From positions 1 through 64,000 of the forward strand of contig CAJYWD010000005.1 in assembly GCA_913778505.1 (NCBI GenBank): a DNA stretch of 64,000 nucleotides, given 5' to 3'. The notes under the pieces were generated by a model, which saw nothing but the letters and a program-made list of their open reading frames with translations, had not been told where the DNA came from and did not search any database. The stretch comes from an uncultured Chryseobacterium sp. (GTDB lineage Bacteria; Bacteroidota; Bacteroidia; Flavobacteriales; Weeksellaceae). Positions 56,696 to 64,000 of this stretch are shown here, piece after piece. Made by a program: the position numbers and the translations under genes. Position 1 is the first letter of the stretch; each line of letters starts with the position of its first letter.

Positions 56696-58072
56696 ATGAA
56701 AAAATTAATTTTAAGTTTAGCAATGCTTTCAGCGACCCTGATTTTCGCTCAGAAGAAAGAAATTGCTAATGCTGTAAAAGCAGTAGATTCAGGAGACCTT
56801 TCGACTGCCAACTCAGAAATTGCTAAAGCAGAAGGAATGTTCGGTGAAAAAACTTACCTTCTGGAGCCGTCTGTTCTGGAGCAATATTATTACGCAAAAG
56901 GTCTTGCCCTCATCAAAGCCGGAAAAAACACGGAAGGTGCGGAATATCTTGCGAAAATTTCCTCACTGGGCACAGCAGAAATCTACAGCGGCAAAGATGC
57001 TGATAAAAACAAAGTATATTTTGTAGGTAAAGAAGCTGCCGACAAATGGGGCAACGGCATTTCTCTAAAACAGGAAAAGTATTCACCGTCCCTTACGCAG
57101 AAGCTGAGAGAAGCTATCGATCCGCTTCTAAGAAAAGCGAACGAAGAAGCCACCACCAGTTACAACAATAAGAAATTTGACGTAGCGGGAGCTAAATTTG
57201 CTGAGACCTACTATCTATTCAAGGCCGCAGGACAAGACAATAAAAACTTCCTTTACTATGCTGGTATCGCTTATGCGCAGACACCGGATAAAAAAGCTGA
57301 GGCCGCTCAGATCCTGGAGTCTTTGATCCGTTCCAATTATACCGGTGAAGAAACGGTTTACACCGCAAAGAACACCAAAACGGGACAGGTGGAAAATCTG
57401 GATCAGGCTGCTTTTGATTTATACAAAAAGGCGAATGCAGGCTACACCGATTTCAAAACAGAGAAAACACCAAGCAAGCAGGAAGAGCTCTATGATGTTA
57501 CTGCGTCTCTCCTTTTCGAACTTCAGAAGTACGACGAGGCTGCAAAAATTGCGGAGGAAGGTCTTAAAAAATTCCCGAAAAACCAATCTTTGTCACAGGT
57601 TCAGAGCAACGCGTTCTTCAAAGCCGGGAAAACTGATGAGTTCGTCAATAATCTGAAGGCAAAAATCGCAAGCAATCCGAACGATAAAGAAAGTCTTTAC
57701 AACCTTGGTGTCATGCTGAGCAAAGACCCAAGCAAGCAGGCAGAAGCAGAAGCGACATTCAAAAAATTAGTAGACATCGATCCTAAATTTCCAAATGCCA
57801 TGAACAATCTGGTATTTGTAATCCTTGGTGAAGATGAAGTGGCCATTAATCAATACAGAGACCTGAAAAAAGCAGGTAAGATTGACGAAGCTAATAAAGT
57901 CCTGGAGCAGCGAAGAGCAAGATTCCAGAGAGCTTTGCCGTACGCTGAGAAAATGTATGCCAACGATCCTAACAATAAGGAAGTGGTTTCATTGCTAAAA
58001 GGAATGTACATGACCACACAGAACACAGCGAAATACAATGAATTCAAAGCTAAAGAAGCGGCGATGAAATAA
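56696..58072 (+). CDS. Exported TPR-repeat protein (458 aa)
   Basis: Signal peptide 1-19 (MKKLILSLAMLSATLIFAQ), then alpha-helical repeats throughout: TPR-like units near 60-110, 150-200, 270-330 and 335-400 (YNLGVMLSKDPSKQAEAEATFKKLV). No other domain; probably a periplasmic or surface scaffold. It follows gyrA by 16 bases with no terminator between, so it is the second gene of that operon. It ends at a strong terminator that also forms part of the next promoter. Confidence 0.87.
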   Translation: MKKLILSLAMLSATLIFAQKKEIANAVKAVDSGDLSTANSEIAKAEGMFGEKTYLLEPSVLEQYYYAKGLALIKAGKNTEGAEYLAKISSLGTAEIYSGKDADKNKVYFVGKEAADKWGNGISLKQEKYSPSLTQKLREAIDPLLRKANEEATTSYNNKKFDVAGAKFAETYYLFKAAGQDNKNFLYYAGIAYAQTPDKKAEAAQILESLIRSNYTGEETVYTAKNTKTGQVENLDQAAFDLYKKANAGYTDFKTEKTPSKQEELYDVTASLLFELQKYDEAAKIAEEGLKKFPKNQSLSQVQSNAFFKAGKTDEFVNNLKAKIASNPNDKESLYNLGVMLSKDPSKQAEAEATFKKLVDIDPKFPNAMNNLVFVILGEDEVAINQYRDLKKAGKIDEANKVLEQRRARFQRALPYAEKMYANDPNNKEVVSLLKGMYMTTQNTAKYNEFKAKEAAMK

Positions 58073-58075
58073 ACC

Positions 58076-58104
58076 AAAAAGAAGTCTCCGGACTTCTTTT
58101 TTTG
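58076..58104 (+). terminator. Terminator of the gyrA-TPR operon
   Basis: AAAAAGAAGTC, TCCG loop, GACTTCTTTTT: perfect 11-base stem then T. The T run runs into the TTTG of the transaldolase promoter. Confidence 0.9.
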
Positions 58105-58133
58105 TCCCATGCGACGCAAAAAATGTATATTTG
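58101..58133 (+). promoter_or_regulatory. Promoter of the transaldolase gene
   Basis: TTTG at 58101-58104, 21-base spacer, TATATTTG at 58126-58133; ATG at 58170 after about 32 bases of UTR. It overlaps the preceding terminator. Confidence 0.75.
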
Positions 58134-58169
58134 CTAAGCCATATTTGTAACAACTAAAATTAAATAGTA

Positions 58170-58823
58170 ATGAAATTTTTTATTGACACCGCTAATCTGG
58201 ATCAGATCAGAGAAGCTCAGGATTTAGGAATTCTGGATGGTGTAACGACCAATCCATCATTGATGGCCAAAGAAGGAATCTCCGGAAAAGAAGCCATCAA
58301 CCAACGATATATCGACATCTGTAACATTTCCGATGGCGACGTTTCGGCCGAAGTACTTTCCACCACTTATGACGAAATGATCAAGGAAGGCGAAGAGCTG
58401 GCAGCGCTTCATGAAAGAATTGTCGTGAAAATTCCGATGATCAAAGACGGTATCAAAGCGTTGAAATATTTCTCGGACAAAGGCATCAAAACCAACTGTA
58501 CACTGATTTTCTCCGCAGGACAGGCGCTTCTGGCAGCAAAAGCCGGCGCTACCTACGTTTCCCCATTCCTGGGAAGACTGGACGACATTTCCGTGGACGG
58601 ACTCAGCCTGATCGAGGAAATCCGCGTGATCTTCGACAATTATATGTACGAAACAGAAATTCTGGCAGCCTCTATCCGTAGCCCTATGCACATCATCAAC
58701 TGTGCAAAAATCGGTGCAGATGTTATTACATCACCATTGCCATCCATCCTCAGCCTGCTGAAACATCCGCTGACGGACAACGGGCTGGCTCAGTTTGTAG
58801 AAGATTCCAAAAAATTAGGATAA
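58170..58823 (+). CDS. Transaldolase / fructose-6-phosphate aldolase family (short type)
   Basis: 217 residues, the TalC/Fsa (MipB-like) subgroup. The Schiff-base lysine is K87 in [24 protein letters not shown] and [13 protein letters not shown] are diagnostic. Transaldolase moves a dihydroxyacetone unit in the pentose phosphate pathway; Fsa cleaves fructose 6-phosphate. The two cannot be separated without more residues compared, but in flavobacteria this type usually serves as the transaldolase. Confidence 0.93.
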   Translation: MKFFIDTANLDQIREAQDLGILDGVTTNPSLMAKEGISGKEAINQRYIDICNISDGDVSAEVLSTTYDEMIKEGEELAALHERIVVKIPMIKDGIKALKYFSDKGIKTNCTLIFSAGQALLAAKAGATYVSPFLGRLDDISVDGLSLIEEIRVIFDNYMYETEILAASIRSPMHIINCAKIGADVITSPLPSILSLLKHPLTDNGLAQFVEDSKKLG

Positions 58824-58829
58824 AGATTT

Positions 58830-58959
58830 GGGCGCCTTATCCGCGCTCCACTCCCGCTTTTTCCCGGTATTGCCACAGAACTTTCAGTATTAAAAAAAAT
58901 TTCCACCAAGGCAATACCGGAAAAAGAGCTCCGTTCAGCTCGGGGCGCGCTGCGCACCA
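58830..58959. repeat. Long GC-rich inverted-repeat element after the transaldolase gene
   Basis: CCGGTATTGCC (58864-58874) and GGCAATACCGG (58910-58920) are perfect inverse copies with a 35-base loop. Outside them lie GGGCGCCTTATCCGCGCTCC (58830-58849) and AGCTCGGGGCGCGC (about 58937-58950), unlike the local AT-rich background. From memory such blocks recur in flavobacterial genomes. Confidence 0.7.
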
Positions 58960-58981
58960 AAGAAGCTTAGACATTAAACTT

Positions 58982-59013
58982 AAAAAAACCGAATCGCGCG
59001 ATTCGGTTTTTTG
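58982..59013. terminator. Terminator of mntH (perfect palindrome)
   Basis: AAAAAACCGAATCGC followed at once by GCGATTCGGTTTTTT: a 15-base perfect palindrome with A and T runs on both sides. Confidence 0.92.
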
Positions 59014-59017
59014 CATA

Positions 59018-60352
59018 TTAAGGAAACAGCGTTTCCTTCAGAAGATAAAGATTCAGTACAATTATAATTCCGCTGATGATCCATGCCAGAATCCTGAGCC
59101 ATGGCTTATTCACAAAATCGCCCATTTTGGCTTTGCTGCCAGTGAACATAACCAGCGGCACCACTGCAAAACTCAGTTGCATGGAAAGGATCACCTGGCT
59201 GAATACCAGTAACTCGGCGGTTCCTTTCTCACCATACAAAATGGAAATGATCAATGCTGGTATTATAGCAATCAGTCTTGTAATCAGCCTTCGCACCCAG
59301 GGTTTAAGCCGGATATTCAGGAAACCTTCCATTACGATTTGTCCTGCCAGAGTTCCTGTCAGGGTAGAATTTTGTCCGGATGCCAACAGGGCCACTCCAA
59401 AAAATATACTCGCCAAGGTAGTTCCTAACAGCGGCGAAAGCAACATATAGGCATCATTGATATCCGCCACATCTTTATTCCCGGACGTATGGAATGTAGC
59501 TGCAGAGATGATAAGGATGGCAGCATTGATAAAAAAGGCGAGCATCAGAGAGAGACTGCTGTCCAGACTCGCAAATTTCAAAGCTTCTCTCTTGCCTTCC
59601 GTAGTTCTGGGATAATCTCTTGTCTGGACGATGCTGCTATGAAGGTAAAGATTATGCGGCATCACCGTAGCACCCAAAATTCCAATAGCAATGTAAAGCA
59701 TAGACGGGTTGGTGATGACTTCTTTTTTGGGAATCAAACCTTGCAGCATAGGAAAGATATCGGGTTTGCTCAGGAAAATTTCATAAAGAAACGACGCAAA
59801 AATCACGAAAATAAGTCCTCCCACGATACTTTCGATATACCGGAAGCCTCGTGACTGCAAAAATAAAATCAGGAAAACATCAATGACCGTAATCACCACG
59901 CCTACACTGAGCGGGATATGGAAAAGCAGATTCAGCGCAATAGCAGAACCGATGACTTCTGCCAGATCGCAGGCCGCAATGGCAATCTCACAAAAAATCC
60001 ATAAAACAAAGTTGACTCCGGGTGAAAAATGATCTTTGCAGGCCTGCGCCAGGTCGCGTTCTGCCACAATTCCCAGCTTCACCGAGAGATGCTGTAGTAC
60101 AATCGCAAAAAGATTAGAAATCAGAATAACCGAAAGTAAGGTGTAGCCGAACTGTGCACCGCCGGCAATATCTGTAGCCCAGTTTCCGGGATCCATGTAT
60201 CCCACCGCAACTAAGAGCCCCGGTCCCACATACGCCATAAACCGTTTCCAGGCACTGGCATTTGCGGGTATTTTGACGCTAGAAAAAACTTCGTTTAGAG
60301 AATTGGAACTTTTATCCTTTTTCCAGCCCTTATTAATATCAGAAGAATTCAA
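59018..60352 (-). CDS. mntH: Nramp-family divalent metal transporter
   Basis: 444 residues, about 11 membrane helices. Nramp proteins use protons to import Mn2+ or Fe2+. The metal-site helices carry MDPGNWATD (about 53-61) and MPHNLYLHS (about 222-230). The start is TTG 60352, supported by the family-like N-terminus [12 protein letters not shown], by a stop codon 24 bases further upstream of which no ATG lies, and by a consensus promoter at 60381-60411 leaving a short leader. No MntR-type operator was looked for in detail. Confidence 0.93.
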   Translation of the reverse strand: MNSSDINKGWKKDKSSNSLNEVFSSVKIPANASAWKRFMAYVGPGLLVAVGYMDPGNWATDIAGGAQFGYTLLSVILISNLFAIVLQHLSVKLGIVAERDLAQACKDHFSPGVNFVLWIFCEIAIAACDLAEVIGSAIALNLLFHIPLSVGVVITVIDVFLILFLQSRGFRYIESIVGGLIFVIFASFLYEIFLSKPDIFPMLQGLIPKKEVITNPSMLYIAIGILGATVMPHNLYLHSSIVQTRDYPRTTEGKREALKFASLDSSLSLMLAFFINAAILIISAATFHTSGNKDVADINDAYMLLSPLLGTTLASIFFGVALLASGQNSTLTGTLAGQIVMEGFLNIRLKPWVRRLITRLIAIIPALIISILYGEKGTAELLVFSQVILSMQLSFAVVPLVMFTGSKAKMGDFVNKPWLRILAWIISGIIIVLNLYLLKETLFP

Positions 60353-60380
60353 AATTGATACAAATGTTAGATTAAACTAA

Positions 60381-60411
60381 CAAAATTAGTGATACTTTTC
60401 TTAACTTACAA
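60381..60411 (-). promoter_or_regulatory. Promoter of mntH
   Basis: Minus-strand TTG (60409-60411), 20 bases, TAATTTTG (60381-60388): full consensus. It leaves about 24 bases before the TTG start codon. Confidence 0.75.
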
Positions 60412-60418
60412 TAAGTCA

Positions 60419-60449
60419 ATAAAAAACTGCCGATGGCTCGGCAGTTTAT
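60419..60449 (-). terminator. Terminator of the DUF937-OmpA gene
   Basis: AAACTGCCGA, four-base loop, TCGGCAGTTT, then T on the minus strand: perfect ten-base stem. Confidence 0.88.
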
Positions 60450-60471
60450 ATTGAAAATAAATAGTCTGTTT

Positions 60472-61815
60472 TTATTTTACGAATCTCACAGCTGTCTTTC
60501 TGTCAGACTCTCTTTCTTTATCGGAAGCTTCCGCAGGAACCTTGGCAAACTTGGAGCCGTAGCCTTCTGCTTCTACTACCTGATTAGAATTTAAAGAGGA
60601 TTTCACAATAATGGCTCGTTCCTGAGACAATTTCAAATTGGTATTAGCATCCCCTTTTTTGTCCGTGTATGCTCCGATTTTAATTTTGGCGTCTGGGAAT
60701 TCTGCTAAAATCATTTTAAGGTTATTAAGCTGAACCTGAGATTCCGGAGTAAGTACAGCTTTACCAAACTCGAAATTAAGATTATCAAAGTTGAACCATT
60801 TATCTTTCAGTTCTGCTTCTGTAGCATTTTTGTAATTATCAGATTTCAGAAACATCACCATTTGATCTTCGATTCCGCCTTTATAAGCCTGCAGTGTCTT
60901 TCCGCTTGGCAATGTCACCACAGTGGTCTCTCTTGTTACTGCAACCGTGTCGCCAGCTGCATTGGTAGAATCACGCTCGACAACTGTAGAATCTGTGGTA
61001 GCTACTGGTACAGCTTCCGGTTTTTTGTCGCATTGTTTCCAGAAAAACCAGCCTAACAAGAGTAGCAATAACAATGGCAACAACCATTTCCAGATGCTTC
61101 CTCCCGAATCACGTTCGGATACAATCTCATGGGTGGTTCCGCTTCTGCTCAAATCAATAGCCGGTCCTCCACTTGTCTCCACTTTTTCGTTACGGAAAGT
61201 CTGCTCTGTTGTTGGAATAGTTGGATTAACGTCGCTTAGGGGAACATCCGTTACTTCCGGAACTACATTAACCGGTGTTGCATCTACAGCACCAAACCAA
61301 TTTCCTAAGCCCAGTGAAGCGAAGCTAAACCCTGCAGGCAAGAGAGATGCAAGACTGCTCTTCTGATCATTCAAAAGATTTCCGAAAGACAACGCGTCCA
61401 AATTCTGTTCGTTGGCGTGACGTCCTATTACACCTGCAGCCACAGAAGTTACAGAATTAAGCAATGCACTGGTAGAATCATTCCTAATACCAGCATAATC
61501 TGAAACCGTATTAATGATAGCCTCCAGTTTATCACCATTTCCAAAAATACTCGTTAAAATTCTGGAAATAATAGAGTCCGGTTGGTTAGTTAAATTTGAT
61601 ATTACTGATAACTTCCCGGAAAACGTTTCATCTTTTACCGTATTCAAAAGCTCGGACGGCGAATTGGTATTTACAAATCCACCAATAACTGCGGGAATGA
61701 GTGCAGAAACTGCCTTAGAAATTCCAGATTCGCTCTCACCCAATTGTGTAGCCGCATTGGATACGAATGACGGACCTAACTGGTCTTTGATAACATTGAC
61801 TAAATTAATTGACAT
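60472..61815 (-). CDS. DUF937 and OmpA-domain membrane protein
   Basis: 447 residues: a DUF937/YidB-like N-terminal half (about 1-150, LVNVIKDQLGPSFVSNAATQLG), a Pro/Thr-rich linker, one membrane helix (IWKWLLPLLLLLLLGWFFWK, about 244-263) and a C-terminal OmpA domain (about 330-447) with IGAYTDKKGDANTNLKLSQER, the peptidoglycan-binding signature. It probably ties the inner membrane or envelope to the wall. The architecture is common in flavobacteria. ATG 61815. Confidence 0.88.
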   Translation of the reverse strand: MSINLVNVIKDQLGPSFVSNAATQLGESESGISKAVSALIPAVIGGFVNTNSPSELLNTVKDETFSGKLSVISNLTNQPDSIISRILTSIFGNGDKLEAIINTVSDYAGIRNDSTSALLNSVTSVAAGVIGRHANEQNLDALSFGNLLNDQKSSLASLLPAGFSFASLGLGNWFGAVDATPVNVVPEVTDVPLSDVNPTIPTTEQTFRNEKVETSGGPAIDLSRSGTTHEIVSERDSGGSIWKWLLPLLLLLLLGWFFWKQCDKKPEAVPVATTDSTVVERDSTNAAGDTVAVTRETTVVTLPSGKTLQAYKGGIEDQMVMFLKSDNYKNATEAELKDKWFNFDNLNFEFGKAVLTPESQVQLNNLKMILAEFPDAKIKIGAYTDKKGDANTNLKLSQERAIIVKSSLNSNQVVEAEGYGSKFAKVPAEASDKERESDRKTAVRFVK

Positions 61816-62042
61816 ACTAGTTTATTTTTTTTAATTAATATGATTTTTTTAACAAAAATTAATCCATTGAATCATCTGACATACCGATTTAAGAAAACTT
61901 TAACATCTTAAAAATTATATTATTGTAAATAAAATTATAATTTTATTGAATATATTTAATTATAAATACCAAATCATTAACATGTTTCGCAACCAATTGA
62001 AATTATTTAACAAAAACCTAGGATATTGGTCTTAAAATTGAT

Positions 62043-62058
62043 AGTATATTTATATACT
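62043..62058. promoter_or_regulatory. Possible MarR operator (AGTATA-TTTA-TATACT)
   Basis: A perfect 6-4-6 dyad 30 bases before the marR-like ATG at 62089, the position expected for autoregulation. The gap 61816-62088 contains no other feature that I can support. Confidence 0.45.
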
Positions 62059-62088
62059 TTCTATGAATAAACATTTAAACTCTATATA

Positions 62089-62775
62089 ATGAATTACGAG
62101 GTCGTAAGGGATATTCTAAGTCTTATAGAGCAGTTTGATATCGAAAACCACATGCGGCAGATTTACACACCTGATGTAACAGGATTTAAACAATGGCTGA
62201 TCTCTAAAGAACTACCAGTCACTAATGACTTGGAAGATCAACTGCATTGGGAAGGCAAACTGTCTGGCAGATCGCCCGAAAGTGTGATCAGTACATTATT
62301 GGTTCACCTCAATCGCTATGCAAAGATGTATGCTAAGTCAGCAATTGCAGATTCTAATTTCCGCACGCAGGAAGAATTTATATATCTCATCAATCTACGC
62401 TACTCTGATTCTATGACCAAAATGGAGCTCATCAAAAAAAATGTTCAGGACAAGTCAGCAGGCATTCTGGTGATCAACCGGCTGATTTCGCAGGGCTGGG
62501 TAGAACAGATCGTTTCCGAAAAAGATAAGCGTTCGAAAGTTCTTAAAATCACTGACCAAGGTATAGAAGCTCTGGATAATCAGATGGATAAAATACGCAC
62601 GGCTACCAGCATTGTCTCCGGAAATTTAAATGTAAACGAAAAACTTCAACTTATTCAATTACTGGATAAGCTGGAACATTTCCACCAGCCGATTTTTAAC
62701 AGAAATATTGATCCGCCAAATCTGCTGGAGACAGTGATCAAAGATTATTCAATAGGCCAGAAGTATGAAAAATAA
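62089..62775 (+). CDS. MarR-family transcriptional regulator
   Basis: 228 residues, longer than a typical MarR by about 70 at the N-terminus. The winged helix is at about 100-180 (EFIYLINLRYSDSMTKMELIKKNVQDKSAGILVINRLISQGWVEQ) with the wing SEKDKRSKVLKITDQG. The start is ATG 62089. Its last 11 bases overlap the crtI start, so it is translationally coupled to a carotenoid gene and probably controls it. A dyad just upstream could be its operator. Confidence 0.9.
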   Translation: MNYEVVRDILSLIEQFDIENHMRQIYTPDVTGFKQWLISKELPVTNDLEDQLHWEGKLSGRSPESVISTLLVHLNRYAKMYAKSAIADSNFRTQEEFIYLINLRYSDSMTKMELIKKNVQDKSAGILVINRLISQGWVEQIVSEKDKRSKVLKITDQGIEALDNQMDKIRTATSIVSGNLNVNEKLQLIQLLDKLEHFHQPIFNRNIDPPNLLETVIKDYSIGQKYEK

Positions 62776-64000
62776 AATTGCGATCATAGGTTCCGGATTT
62801 TCCGGACTCTCGGCAGCTGCGTATGCATCCAAGAACGGACATGAAGTTCATGTTTTTGAAAAGAATGGCAGCATAGGCGGGCGCGCCAGAAGTTTCCAAA
62901 CGGAAAATGGCTACACTTTTGATATGGGACCAAGCTGGTATTGGATGCCCGATATATTCGAAGATTTTTTTGCTGATTTTGGCCAGAAAGTTTCGGATTT
63001 TTACGAGTTGATTTCGTTGGACCCCCAGTTTGAAATGGTTTTTTCTGAGGGCACTATGAGTATTCCCGAAAGCTATGATGCGATGAAAGCGCTGTTTGAA
63101 GAGACCGAACCAGGCGCAGGAAAACGTTTGGACGATTTCATGAAGGACGCCAAGTACAAATACGAAGTTGGTATGAAGGATTTTGTAACGAAGCCTTGCC
63201 ATTCCTGGTTTGAATTTGTCTCGCCAAAAATCGCCAAGAGTGCTTTGAAACTTGATTTGCTTACCGACTTTCATCACTTTGTACGAAAATATTTTAAGCA
63301 CCCGAAACTTATTACCCTGATGGAGTTTCCGGTGATCTTTCTAGGTGCAGCGCCTAAAGATATTCCTGCGCTTTATAGCCTGATGAATTATGGAGGCTAC
63401 AAATTGGGAACCTGGTACCCGATGGGTGGCTTCATCAAAATTATTGAAGCGATGGCCGAGATTGGAAAGAAACAGGGTGTCAAAATCCACACTAATTCTC
63501 CAGTCGAAAAAATCATCGTAGAAAATAATAAAAGTACCGCAATCATCGTGAATGGTGAGCGTCTGGATTTTGACCGCATTATTGCCTCCTCCGATTATCA
63601 CCATACAGAGCAGAAAATGCTTGGCGAAGAGTACAGGAATTATGATGAAAAATACTGGAAGAAGAAAACCTTTGCACCATCCTGCCTGATATTTTATCTC
63701 GGCATACGGGAAGAGATTAAAAACCTCAAACATCACACCTTGTTTTTCGAGAATGATCTTGATCTTCATACAACTGAAATCTACACCGATAAAAAATGGC
63801 CGACTAAACCGCTATTCTATGTTTGTTGTCCATCCAAAACCGATAAGAATCTTGCCCCGCAAGGCTGCGAAAATGTGTTCCTTCTGATGCCGATCGCCAC
63901 AGGCATACAGGATTCTGAGGCGATGCGTGAAAAGTATTTCCTGGAAATGATAGGCAGGATTGAGAAACACACGGGAGCAAAAAATCTTCTTGATAAAATT
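62765..64000 (+). CDS. crtI: Phytoene desaturase-family protein, cut by the window edge
   Basis: The frame from ATG 62765 runs 412 codons without a stop to the window end. The start MKNKIAIIGSGFSGLSAAAY is the FAD Rossmann motif (GSGFSGLSAA), followed by FEKNGSIGGRARSF and FDMGPSWYWMPD, typical of CrtI/CrtN desaturases that desaturate phytoene to lycopene or neurosporene. LYSLMNYGGYKLGTWYPMGGF, near residue 205, is a further family signature. It overlaps the MarR gene by 11 bases. Other carotenoid genes may lie beyond the edge. Confidence 0.9.
   Translation, partial: MKNKIAIIGSGFSGLSAAAYASKNGHEVHVFEKNGSIGGRARSFQTENGYTFDMGPSWYWMPDIFEDFFADFGQKVSDFYELISLDPQFEMVFSEGTMSIPESYDAMKALFEETEPGAGKRLDDFMKDAKYKYEVGMKDFVTKPCHSWFEFVSPKIAKSALKLDLLTDFHHFVRKYFKHPKLITLMEFPVIFLGAAPKDIPALYSLMNYGGYKLGTWYPMGGFIKIIEAMAEIGKKQGVKIHTNSPVEKIIVENNKSTAIIVNGERLDFDRIIASSDYHHTEQKMLGEEYRNYDEKYWKKKTFAPSCLIFYLGIREEIKNLKHHTLFFENDLDLHTTEIYTDKKWPTKPLFYVCCPSKTDKNLAPQGCENVFLLMPIATGIQDSEAMREKYFLEMIGRIEKHTGAKNLLDKI

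Noticed and set aside
62738..63769. Minus-strand frames at the right edge
   Set aside because: They lie opposite crtI, whose plus-strand frame shows FAD-binding and desaturase motifs.

Overview
The window reads as chromosomal DNA of a Bacteroidota bacterium, most likely a flavobacterium of the Weeksellaceae (Chryseobacterium / Epilithonimonas type); the genus is inference. Supporting signs: four secreted proteins with C-terminal type IX secretion (T9SS) sorting domains, promoters of the TAnnTTTG (-7) type with TTG about 20 bases upstream, near absence of Shine-Dalgarno sequences, a YtxJ bacillithiol-type protein, and typical flavobacterial gene sets (peroxiredoxin-thioredoxin-DUF6952, MarR-crtI, gyrA-TPR protein). 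No rRNA, tRNA, prophage, IS element or CRISPR array was seen.

Layout. 1-1829: the first 15 codons of mnmE leave the left edge, after a translationally coupled pair of secreted proteins. 2050-8693: tyrS, a fatty acid desaturase, an isopenicillin-N-synthase-like dioxygenase, an esterase, and a minus-strand sugar operon (WbpE-like aminotransferase, membrane protein, galE). 8826-17549: a T9SS subtilase, lipB, a dGTPase, an Fpg/Nei glycosylase with an altered zinc finger, a T9SS lectin-like protein, DUF2461, an orphan secreted protein and a glutaryl-CoA-dehydrogenase-like enzyme. 17550-18158 is a gene-free island of palindromic repeats. 18159-30695: an AddB-like nuclease, a lipoprotein, rsmG, a 1280-residue T9SS protein, a membrane TPR-LuxR regulator, an aminotransferase and another T9SS protein.

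31195-42734 is housekeeping and redox: a peroxiredoxin-thioredoxin-DUF6952 operon; a minus run of GNAT, Crp/Fnr, ytxJ, ZIP and methyltransferase genes; a THUMP methyltransferase; alaS; two membrane proteins; a 25-residue very basic ORF; queG; a rhodanese. 43156-48042 holds the most interesting block: WYL regulator and HopJ-family gene on one strand, divergent from rtcB and two Pol-beta-type nucleotidyltransferases of the RlaP kind, a probable RNA-repair cassette that looks AT-richer than the surrounding housekeeping genes. 48171-50989 has small membrane proteins, DUF3667, a LuxR regulator and DUF1622. 51193-64000 returns to core genes: pnp, DUF4286, gyrA with a TPR gene, a transaldolase, mntH, a DUF937-OmpA protein, and a MarR regulator overlapping crtI, which runs off the right edge.

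Two patterns cut across the window. Four genes have a perfect TAnnTTTG box ending exactly four bases before the ATG, which predicts leaderless mRNAs. Intergenic spaces carry several families of short inverted repeats (GCTCC-GTA-GGAGC type, GTCATTCC...GGAATGAC type and others), resembling REP/MITE elements. Motif readings are direct; family names come from memory of sequence families, since no search could be run.
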